A DNA stretch of 64,000 nucleotides, taken from positions 18,516,175 to 18,580,174 of the forward strand of contig OY987303.1 of assembly GCA_963920635.1 (NCBI GenBank), in the 5' to 3' direction. The number at the start of each line of letters is the position of its first letter. The stretch's first letter is position 1. Source of the DNA: Pseudeuparius sepicola. Lineage: Eukaryota; Arthropoda; Insecta; Coleoptera; Anthribidae. Made by a program: the position numbers and the translations under genes. This document shows positions 50,001 to 53,705 of this stretch, in pieces. Under the pieces are notes generated by a model. That model was not told the DNA's origin, did not search any database, and saw only the letters and a list, made by a program, of their open reading frames with translations.

Positions 50001-52610
50001 TGGCATCAATCTGTGAGAAGACCTTCCTATATCCTAACCTTGATAATACAAAGTTCCCAAAATAGCCAGTGGCGGAGATATGGGTATACACTACATATTC
50101 ACGAGTCAGACAAGGTCGGGAGTTACGTAGGGCCGAACATTCGCTGAACAAATAGTACATTTGTTTTATCAAGAAAAATACTAATACAATGCTGTACAGA
50201 TTTGTTTTATTCTAAGCAAAAACTGTCTCTTGAAATTTTTTGCATCTGCCACAGTTTCACGGCAAATTTTATTTTTCAGACATAACTCCTTTTTGTAATG
50301 TGAGAAGAAAAATTATTTCATTTCAAGAAATGACACCTTCAGATTTATATTTGACCAGAGGATATTAAACAATGTGTTATGGTTGAGAAAATCAAAACAT
50401 GCTTGTCAAAAATCATTTTTGTGTCAGAGTAAAAATACGTAATGTTATTGACGATTTCGACGACTTTTGGTTTAAGGTTGGAAAAATAGAAAATTAAACG
50501 TAACAATTTTTGGGAACAAACCCTATTTTCCGTAAACGAGGTGAATGCGCTTTTCTATCACCTGTTGAAGTGTTCTAGAATAAAACTGAATCACCCTGTA
50601 TTTATATTTTTGATATCATATCTACATTGCAATGATTATTACAAATAAATTTCAATATTTTTGTATCTTCAGAAATAATAAAGTTGCAAAGTTAAAAGTT
50701 TTTATTTTTTTCGATTTTCCGTCACAATTTACTGCAAGTTTGTTGTTGAAAGAAGGCCGTCCATAATAGTTATGCCTATCTCTATACACCCTGTATATTG
50801 GGATTTTTTATTATTAATTTCATTCTATTTTGTCATTTTTTGGGCTAAATTTTTTAATAACCTAAGCTACAATCTATTTTCAAGATTAGTCCAAGAAAAT
50901 TGTAATTTTTTATAGAGGTAGAAAAAAAATTCTTAACAGGTAGATATTTTCAGGGTTGGTTGTGGGTAGCGTCCTGAGTATAACCCCAAAAAGTCACCAT
51001 CGAAGTCGTGTTACGAACCCCACAGTAGGGGTGGTTTTGCAAACACTTTTTTTTGCAATTTTTTTTCTTATGTGTACATTATTACATTCTCTACAACTTT
51101 CCCTTATGAAGTTTTTTTTAACTTCAATACTTCACGAGATATAGGTAAAAGATCACCACTAGCTGAAGTGCTTTATAAGGGTGAAAAAAAATTCTTTAAA
51201 ACAAGCTGATTTTTTCAGGGATAACTGGGGATTAACTTAGGAGTGCACTCCTAGTTAACCCTGAAAAAAATCAGTTTGTTTAAAAGAAATTTTTTTCACC
51301 CTTATAAAGCACTTTAGCTAGTGGTGATCTTTTACCTACATTATATCTCGTGAGGTATTGAAGTTAAAAAAAATCTTCACAAGGGAAAGTTGTAGAGAAT
51401 GTAATGATGTACATATAAGAAAAAAAATGTACACATAAGAAAAAAATTGCAAAATTTTTTTTTGAAAAACCACCCCTATTGCGGGGTTCGTAACACGACT
51501 TCGATGGTGATTTTTTGGGGTTATACTCAGGAAGCTACCCACAACCAACCCTGAAAATATCTACCTGTTAAGAATTTTTTTTCTCCATGTATAATTTTCT
51601 TGGACTAGATGTCTTTTTTGATAAATAATCTGCCAGTTTTTTGTAACTTTCATATCTTCTAAGAATTCTAAATTGAACCTACTTGTAATATTGCGAGAGT
51701 TGTTGACATATCTTGGGTATTATAGTTGATGTTGATGACTGAATAGCCAAATTGTCAGCTATACTCAAATTACTTTAAGAAGTCCTCACTGGGACTGTCA
51801 ATTGGTAATTTCGATATCCTAAGTTGGCATCAATGCAGCAAAAAATGCAACCGGGTCATAAGTTCAGGTCAGTAACGAGCCCATTTGCACTAATAACACG
51901 AAAAGTAACACGAACAAGAACAACACAGATGACGGTAAAGCTCACAAAACGTAGAAAACCCGCGAATATTTTCATTACCGAATGTTTGAACCAGTTTGAA
52001 CGATCTGGAAAACCTTCACTGTCACTTTGACACACCGAAGCTAAATTTGCCTGAGTCCGCCCCTAGACGCTGCCAAAAGCAGCTGATTATTACAAAATAC
52101 CAAAACGAAAGTGTTTCCATGACGTTTGAAATTATTATTAAAATGATGAGTTGTAGGCATAGTTATTTTTATTTGTAGCGGCATAATCGTGATTGCAATA
52201 TGGTTTTTATTTTATTATGCTCTTTTTTTCGTATCACTTGGGTAACTTTTCACATCATAAATCAATGAGTGACGTCATTAACTGGTTGAGACACATATAC
52301 CAATGTTATACCTATACTTAACAAAAAATTCCTAGGGATTTTGTGGAGAATGTCATCTGACAAAATCGGGACTTCTTACAGTAATCGGGGTATACCTGAC
52401 GTGACATTATTTTTGTCAATCATAGCTAGACCTATTTTTTAAAATGTCAGGTATGATGGGGGCCCGTTTCCGCCACCCCCGACCCCGAGATCTCATTGCC
52501 ACCAAGAAAGTTGCCCGCCGAGCCCGAGTTCAAGGTCGTCTACGTATTTCAGTCCGTTGCCGCCGCCTCCATCGCCAGTTGCATCCCCTCGTGGCGATTC
52601 GGACTCGTAA
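21035..52610 (+). CDS. arr: Arrow / LRP5/6 Wnt co-receptor (signal-peptide exon not found)
   Basis: Exons: 21035-21779, 35811-36040, 36094-36828, 37779-38091, 38145-38296, 38349-38481, 38536-39065, 43091-43242, 43292-43554, 43611-44656, 47490-47802 and 52451-52610. Each join keeps phase. The sum is exactly 1,590 codons including the TAA stop, after the two bases that complete a codon from the missing first exon. Human LRP6 is about 1,613 residues, so little is missing. Order: four YWTD propeller-EGF units, three LDLR class A repeats, one membrane helix, and a cytoplasmic tail with five PPP(S/T)P-type motifs. In the family, the ectodomain binds Wnt and Frizzled. The tail motifs are phosphorylated by GSK3 and CK1 and recruit Axin, stabilising beta-catenin. 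Introns are large and TE-filled. Confidence 0.95.
21811..22508. mobile_element. TIR/foldback element, 0.7 kb, first arr intron
   Basis: The ends are TATTTATAGGTCCGACATAT and its inverse (ATACGTCGGACGTATAAATA). Inside, CGTCTTGCGCTCTCATTAG, then TGAGTCACGTGAC, are mirrored by GTCACGTGACTCAACTCG, then CAATGAGAGCGCAAGACG. An inner inverted pair (GGTAATTATTTCCAATGG near 22048 against CCATTGGAAATGATTACC near 22193) surrounds two direct copies of CCAAAATTTCAAGAAAAT. It starts about 30 bp after an arr splice donor. Confidence 0.8.
22640..22822. repeat. Imperfect hairpin
   Basis: GAGCAACAATTCCAAACTGG near 22697 pairs with the inverse near 22784 (CTGGTTCGGAATTGCTTC), and the flanks ATTGGCTATGTGAGC and CGTGAACATAGCTATG extend it. 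It is a small foldback relic in the first arr intron. Confidence 0.55.
22925..23085. repeat. 58-bp tandem duplication leading into an AT microsatellite
   Basis: The sequence AATTTACACTACTAGGTAGG with its following 38 bases occurs twice in tandem (about 22926 and 22985). The second copy runs into a (TA)n tract of roughly 60 bp that abuts the next foldback element. Confidence 0.8.
23086..24257. mobile_element. Near-perfect foldback element, 1.17 kb (TACAGGGTG family)
   Basis: It starts TACAGGGTGATTCATTGGGA and ends with the inverse, TCCCAATGAATCACCCAGTA. The arms are almost identical throughout, for example GGGCGCCACTTGCGCGGTTT near 23340 against AAACCGCGCAAGTGGCGCCC near 23983, and they meet near 23690-23740. 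Mirrored 60-residue frames on the two strands are a by-product of the palindrome. The very low divergence suggests a young insertion or strong gene conversion. Confidence 0.9.
24620..24770. repeat. Hairpin-forming repeat
   Basis: GTTTACTACGGTTCAACGCA (about 24636) and its imperfect inverse CGTAGTAAAC (about 24757) flank the inner pair CAGTAAGGTTTG and CAAACCTTACTG. It is a small foldback, probably a MITE relic. Confidence 0.6.
24771..27062. other. arr intron 1 sequence, no gene recognised
   Basis: Apart from the promoter-like block, this part is AT-rich with short frames only. A frame at 25839-26087 begins shortly after the TATA-like block but has no recognisable domain. Confidence 0.45.
25440..25850 (+). 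promoter_or_regulatory. Promoter-like block with TATAAAAG, no gene seen
   Basis: A GC-rich patch (25440-25550) is followed by GGCTATAAAAGGTCGCGAAG at about 25780, which contains a canonical TATA box. Nothing coding follows on the plus strand for several kilobases. It may be an LTR or other transposon promoter rather than a host one. It lies inside the first arr intron. Confidence 0.3.
27063..27260. repeat. Dispersed repeat, inverse of 33592-33785
   Basis: AACCATAACTATGTGTACAA, GAGTACTCACCTATTCTA and AAATGATACAGAAACGAAAC recur as their inverses at 33592-33785 in mirrored order. The pair brackets the Penelope relic and the large palindrome. Confidence 0.7.
27451..28233 (-). pseudogene. Penelope-like retroelement fragment with GIY-YIG endonuclease
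   Basis: Read on the minus strand: a reverse-transcriptase end motif (QFTMETE, then [11 protein letters not shown]) at about 28150-28210; then, after a frameshift, [23 protein letters not shown]; then the linker and endonuclease motif [20 protein letters not shown] with LKNRVYQH. After a stop and another shift comes ALAQHHF and the conserved tail [15 protein letters not shown] and SEMIHI. This order (RT thumb, then GIY-YIG endonuclease) is typical of Penelope-like elements. The 5' part of the RT is absent, and stops and frameshifts show that it is dead. Confidence 0.8.
28348..30846. mobile_element. Possible TIR element, 2.5 kb
   Basis: AGCCCCTGGTCGAAATTTTC at the left is mirrored by CAATTTCGACCCGGGGCT at the right, with AAATTGGG and CCCAAATTT continuing inward. 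The interior is AT-rich with many short runs of A and T and no recognisable protein. Boundaries and family are uncertain. Confidence 0.4.
31034..33566. mobile_element. Large foldback, 2.5 kb, arms about 1 kb
   Basis: The left end contains GAGCGAAATCGGGCTAA and the right end TTAGCCCGATTTCGCTC. Further mirrored blocks are CATATGAGCGCTTACAACGA near 31289 and TCGTTGTAAGCGCTCATATG near 33281; AACTATTTGGAAGTACTCTC and GAGAGTACTTCCAAATAGTT; and TCTCCGTGTGGACTATTCT with its inverse. The centre lies near 32330-32610. The left arm carries an extra segment of about 360 bp (31392-31752) that the right arm lacks. It fills much of the first arr intron. Confidence 0.82.
32799..32836. repeat. Perfect 38-bp palindrome inserted in foldback arm
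   Basis: CATTGAGTAAAGGAATAA and its exact inverse are joined by TT. The sequence ATACCA stands on both sides (32792-32797 and 32837-32842), while the other arm of the foldback has it only once. That is consistent with a small insertion with a 6-bp duplication. A related imperfect palindrome lies at 19811-19840. Confidence 0.8.
33592..33785. repeat. Dispersed repeat, inverse of 27063-27260
   Basis: It shares inverted blocks with 27063-27260, such as GTTTCGTTTCTGTATCATTT and TTGTACACATAGTTATGGTT. Confidence 0.7.
33790..34801. other. arr intron 1 sequence with repeat relics
   Basis: At 34236-34320 there is a decayed copy of the hairpin seen at 4427-4545 (GGCCGAGGCCTGC, then AACTTCAATGCCGAGG). 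No gene was recognised. Confidence 0.5.
34802..35423 (+). mobile_element. Dispersed element with 5S-like segment, copy 2
   Basis: This is the inverse, nearly identical copy of 4408-5026. It has the same subelement ends (TCTTGAAATCGG and CCAATTTCAAGA-like) and the same terminal hairpin with GCCGAGGTACAT-type ends. It stands about 390 bp upstream of the arr exon at 35811. Confidence 0.75.
35137..35226 (+). ncRNA. 5S-rRNA-like segment, copy 2
   Basis: It contains GATCGGTAAAGTCAAGCAAC, then GCCGCGCG and GGTTCGTGGACGGGTGATC in the plus orientation, in the order of the 5S internal promoter (A box, intermediate element, C box). It differs from copy 1 at very few positions. It is not a complete 5S gene, because the terminal stems are absent. 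Confidence 0.5.
35811..36040 (+). CDS. arr: arr: end of propeller 1 and EGF 1
   Basis: The acceptor is TTCTTTTAG|TTCG and the donor TTAG|GTATAT, with phase 2 in and phase 1 out. The peptide includes SIYYFEIN, then the EGF-like domain [16 protein letters not shown] and [10 protein letters not shown]. The intron before it is 14 kb and is filled with repeats. Confidence 0.93.
36094..36828 (+). CDS. arr: arr: second YWTD propeller
   Basis: The acceptor is ATCTTTTAG|AC and the donor ACAG|GTGAGA, phase 1 in and out; the intron before it is only 53 bp. It contains [67 protein letters not shown] and [15 protein letters not shown]. The last matches the end of LRP6 propeller 2 very closely. Confidence 0.95.
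36829..37778. other. arr intron between propeller 2 and EGF 2 exons
   Basis: AT-rich intron with an ATTACCCTGTATAA motif at about 37011, a relic end of the foldback family. A short palindrome, GGGACATACATAATGTATGTCCC, lies near 37616. No exon is needed, because the flanking exons join in phase. Confidence 0.6.
37779..38091 (+). CDS. arr: arr: EGF 2 and start of propeller 3
   Basis: The acceptor is TTTATCAG|GT and the donor GCCAG|GTAAAG, with phase 1 in and phase 2 out. It encodes [17 protein letters not shown], the EGF repeat [13 protein letters not shown] with [16 protein letters not shown], and [16 protein letters not shown] from the first blade. Confidence 0.93.
38145..38296 (+). CDS. arr: arr: propeller 3, part 2
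   Basis: The acceptor is CTTTGTAG|T and the donor CTAG|GTACGG. The peptide [16 protein letters not shown] through [11 protein letters not shown] matches the LRP6 pattern ASALDFDV...IYWTD...PEGMAVDWLG. The exon is too short to stand out as an ORF and was found by phase and homology. Confidence 0.92.
38349..38481 (+). CDS. arr: arr: propeller 3, part 3
   Basis: The acceptor is GCTTGCAG|GT and the donor TCAGG|GTATGC, with phase 1 in and phase 2 out. The peptide is [18 protein letters not shown] through [13 protein letters not shown]. Introns on both sides are only 52 and 54 bp. Confidence 0.92.
38536..39065 (+). CDS. arr: arr: end of propeller 3 and EGF 3
   Basis: The acceptor is TTTTTGTAG|T and the donor CAAAG|GTAAGT, with phase 2 in and phase 1 out. 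It holds [56 protein letters not shown] and the EGF repeat [16 protein letters not shown] with [15 protein letters not shown]. Read-through beyond the donor stays open to 39298 but has no domain character. Confidence 0.94.
39370..39965 (-). repeat. 165-bp tandem array, three units plus an inverted partial
   Basis: Units recur with a spacing of about 165 bp, judged from TTCTTAAAAATTTG at about 39508, 39674 and 39838. Each has GACTACCGTC(C)AAG and CATATG. Because 165 is a multiple of three, one minus-strand frame stays open and repeats a peptide with [16 protein letters not shown] related single unit on the plus strand occurs at about 41385-41440 ([14 protein letters not shown]). An inverted partial unit follows at 39880-39958. 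Confidence 0.72.
40420..41160. repeat. Inner palindrome of the composite element
   Basis: TTTTTTGTTTCAAGAGTTAC near 40568 pairs with GTAACTCTTGAAACAAAAAA near 40999, and TTTGTGGGCTAAACTGATTG with CAATTAGTTTTGCCCACAAA. GATCCATGGCCT near 40498 pairs with AGGCCATGGATC near 41072. Confidence 0.75.
41153..41284. repeat. 66-bp tandem duplication
   Basis: The unit starting ATAAATGGTAAGATTTATT and ending AACAGGCTTT occurs twice in tandem with a single visible base difference (TTAGGGGA versus TGGGGGGA context). It is a recent local duplication. Confidence 0.9.
41804..43090. other. arr intron between EGF 3 and propeller 4 exons, right part
   Basis: It includes a poly-G tract (41868-41877) and, at 42530-42840, a diverged copy of the element at 4408-5026 lacking its 5S-like segment. 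Shared blocks are GCCGGGTTTTGAA, TGACGGGCGA and TTGTACAATAATG. No further exon is needed. Confidence 0.55.
43091..43242 (+). CDS. arr: arr: start of propeller 4
   Basis: The acceptor is TATGTTTCAG|CA at 43091 and the donor ATTGG|GTAGGT, with phase 1 in and phase 0 out. The peptide is [20 protein letters not shown] through [16 protein letters not shown], aligning with APTTFLLFSQK...RAIDYDPLDKQLYW of LRP6. The upstream open frame from 43000 is not used, because phase and homology both point to the internal acceptor. Confidence 0.92.
43292..43554 (+). CDS. arr: arr: propeller 4, part 2
   Basis: The acceptor is TTTATTTTAG|GTCG and the donor GAAAAG|GTAAAA, with phase 0 in and phase 2 out. It encodes [13 protein letters not shown], then [18 protein letters not shown], matching the divergent YIYWTCEATNVINVTRLD blade of LRP6, and ends [10 protein letters not shown]. 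The exon has no in-frame ATG. Confidence 0.92.
43611..44656 (+). CDS. arr: arr: propeller 4, EGF 4, three LDLR-A repeats, membrane helix
   Basis: The acceptor is ATTCTTGTAG|A at 43611. The exon encodes the end of propeller 4 ([14 protein letters not shown]), EGF 4 ([26 protein letters not shown]), then three LDLR-A modules ending [22 protein letters not shown] and [11 protein letters not shown], with the acidic calcium-binding residues intact. The membrane helix [20 protein letters not shown] follows at about 44482-44545. The 3' border is uncertain: either a GC donor, GGAAAG|GCTAGT (44656), or a weak GT donor, CCAA|GTGGGC (44623). Both leave phase 1 and fit the next exon. Read-through reaches TAG at 44659-44661. 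Confidence 0.93.
44683..44866. mobile_element. MITE, family B copy 2, directly after arr exon
   Basis: It has near-perfect inverted ends of about 27 bp: ACCGTTGACTGACGTATTAA on the left and TTAATACGTCAGTCAACGGT on the right, flanked by TATA on both sides. It starts only 26 bp after the arr exon border at 44656. Its left end carries AATAAA at 44701-44706 on the plus strand. Confidence 0.88.
44884..45141. mobile_element. MITE, family A copy 2
   Basis: It starts TTTGTTTATGGATACTCTAG and ends CTAATTAGAGATTCCATAAA. It is homologous throughout to 5378-5643. The open frames in both copies are shared by descent, not by selection as far as can be seen. Confidence 0.75.
45389..45630. repeat. Dispersed repeat, copy 2 of 3073-3355
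   Basis: It carries the same ordered blocks (cacagaataaatagctt, gcctccttaagg, caatgtttatctcttta) as copy 1. In this copy family A MITE lies directly upstream. Confidence 0.65.
46174..47443. mobile_element. TIR element, 1.27 kb, next to arr tail exon
   Basis: About 95-bp inverted ends: ATATGCGAGGAATTTTGTGT near 46251 and ACACAAAATTCCTCGCATAT near 47351, with AAGGGCCTAAAAGAAAC and TCTTTTAAGGCCCC also mirrored. The interior has no recognisable protein. Its right end stops about 45 bp before the acceptor of the arr tail exon (47490). Confidence 0.75.
47490..47802 (+). CDS. arr: arr: cytoplasmic tail exon with two PPPSP-type motifs
   Basis: The acceptor is AATTTCCAG|GT and the donor AGCAG|GTGAGT, with phase 1 in and phase 2 out. 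It contains [30 protein letters not shown], motif [10 protein letters not shown] and motif [16 protein letters not shown], all in LRP6 order. GC content is well above that of the flanking introns. In the family, these motifs are GSK3/CK1 targets that bind Axin when phosphorylated. Confidence 0.95.
47839..48677. mobile_element. TIR element, 0.84 kb, after arr tail exon
   Basis: The ends are CCTGGGCCGACATTATATTA and, inverted, TAATATAGTGTTGGTCCAGG. Most of the interior recurs in inverse orientation at 61190-61810, including GATAACATGAAATTTCCATG against CATGGAAATTTTATGTTATC and GCGAACCAATAGTCCTCC against GGAGGACTATTTGGTTCGC. The open frame 48361-48636 belongs to this element and resembles no known protein. 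It begins 36 bp after an arr donor. Confidence 0.72.
48680..49440. other. arr last intron, unremarkable part
   Basis: AT-rich sequence with no coding or repeat structure I can support. Confidence 0.5.
49443..50600. mobile_element. Foldback element, 1.16 kb (TACAGGGTG family)
   Basis: The ends are TACAGGGTGATTCAGTTTTG and CAAAACTGAATCACCCTGTA-like (one extra change), with GGACACTTCAACAG and CTGTTGAAGTGTTC inward. Further in, TTGTAACGTTTAATTTT pairs with AAAATTAAACGTAACAA. The middle contains a 190-bp segment (50164-50355) that also occurs at 61847-62042. Confidence 0.75.
50888..51607. mobile_element. Foldback element, 0.72 kb, last arr intron
   Basis: It starts AGTCCAAGAAAATTGTAATT and ends with AATTTTCTTGGACT. 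The arms pair almost throughout: AACAGGTAGATATTTTCAGG near 50936 with CCTGAAAATATCTACCTGTT near 51551, and CATCGAAGTCGTGTTACGAA near 50998 with TTCGTAACACGACTTCGATG near 51488. The centre lies near 51250. Confidence 0.85.
51745..52109 (+). repeat. Dispersed repeat C, copy 1
   Basis: About 350 bp shared in direct orientation with 59338-59691, from GGGACTGTCAATTG through TTGGCATCAATGCAGCAAAA and GAACCAGTTTGA to GACGCTGCCAAAAGCAGCTG. The short [17 protein letters not shown] lies in both copies. Identity is high. No protein family was recognised. It stops about 340 bp before the last arr exon. Confidence 0.8.
52451..52610 (+). CDS. arr: arr: last coding exon with three PPPSP-type motifs and stop
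   Basis: The acceptor is TTTAAAATGTCAG|G at 52451, phase 2. The frame reads [20 protein letters not shown], then [13 protein letters not shown] and [16 protein letters not shown] before the TAA at 52608-52610. These correspond to the third, fourth and fifth LRP6 motifs and the D-S C-terminus. The ATG frame that overlaps this exon is out of phase and not real. Confidence 0.94.
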
Positions 52611-53510
52611 GTTAAAAAAATCTCATATCTATACAAGGTGCAATATTTGAATGTTTCAACATTGTATCGATGTTAGTTTCGCATTTTTAGGTTATGTTTT
52701 GTTTTACCCGAGTGACCTGATGTAATTTTTAGGTACCTAAAGTCTATCCAAGTTACAGCGGCAGTAGATATAAACAAAGTTACATGACCGCATTGGGATC
52801 GATTATCAGGGTCTGACTAATATGAGATTCCCAGTGGCTTGTAATTCTAAAATTCTTTTAGAAGTTCTAAAAATTGGGTTTTTACCTTTCGTGGATCTTT
52901 ATAAATTTCCTTAAATTAAGTAGCAAAATAAATTTACAGAATACACTGCTCGCGATCCGATCTAAAATATGCAGGAAACTCGACTGAGGGAAGAGCCGTC
53001 CCTGCATTCTGCTCGCCGTGTAAACACTTGACATTTGATGACGCCCAGACCAATAAGAGAATAGGTCACGTGGTGGCCAATGTTTTGATCCACTGCCTCT
53101 GTAACTTGGATAGACTTTAGCTTGTTTTTAAGTGGCTATTTTATCATACTATTCTCTTTGTTCGATTATTACGGATTTTAAAAATTGTTTGACAAACTTA
53201 AAGAACCAATGTGCCTATATGAACCGAGAAATCTTGTGTATAGTTATTTTGTAATTTAAGTGACCTTTTTGTCATGATTTACCAATAAGATGCCTTTTTA
53301 GGTTATTGAAATTTCTTTGTTAGAAAATGTTTTTAGAGATTATGTTTTTATACTCTTGTGTCTGTGTAAAGTGTTACTCACGAACTTTTAAATATATTTC
53401 TAATATTCTTGTAATCAGTGGTATCTTTTTATTCATACAAGTATTTTTTAAAAAATTGAATACATTTCATGAAAATTTTTAAAAAATATAAATAAATTTT
53501 TGATGCAATT
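52611..53510. other. Tail-to-tail spacer: arr 3' UTR and DHRSX 3' UTR
   Basis: About 900 bp separate the arr stop from the DHRSX stop. It holds a MITE (52737-53120) and AT-rich sequence with possible poly(A) signals for both strands, such as AAATAAA at about 52927 on plus and, as its complement, TTTATT near 53427 on minus. The ends of the UTRs cannot be fixed. Confidence 0.55.
52737..53120. mobile_element. MITE with perfect 22-bp inverted ends, in arr 3' region
   Basis: The left end CTAAAGTCTATCCAAGTTAC(AG) and the right end (CT)GTAACTTGGATAGACTTTAG are exact inverses over 22 bp, with GGCAGT and ACTGCC continuing inward. It begins 127 bp after the arr stop codon, so it is likely transcribed in the 3' UTR. 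Confidence 0.85.
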
Positions 53511-53705
53511 CTAAAACAACTCTCCAAACTTCTCGACTTTGACTAAATTTTTGGTAAAGTTAAACAACTTTTCTTGAACTTCTACAGAAGTAGATTTTTC
53601 ACTGGCCGGATATATTTGACAGTTATGTATATAGGTTCCTCCTTTCCTTTCCAATGTAGGTGATAATACAGCATGAACGATCGGTAATGCTCCTTTCTCT
53701 GGTGT
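53511..53705 (-). CDS. DHRSX: DHRSX exon 5: C-terminus
   Basis: The acceptor is TTTTTTTAG|ACA at 53705, phase 0. The frame reads TPEKGALPIVHAVLSP, GGTYIHNCQIYPASEKS and ends at the TAG at 53513-53511. It was not visible as an ATG ORF and was found by phase and by the conserved TPE-x-GA motif. Confidence 0.88.
   Translation of the reverse strand, partial: TPEKGALPIVHAVLSPTLERKGGTYIHNCQIYPASEKSTSVEVQEKLFNFTKNLVKVEKFGELF

Noticed and set aside
52444..52650. Arg-rich ORF starting [14 protein letters not shown]
   Set aside because: It is out of phase with the arrow last exon. The Pro-rich PPPSP frame is the conserved one.
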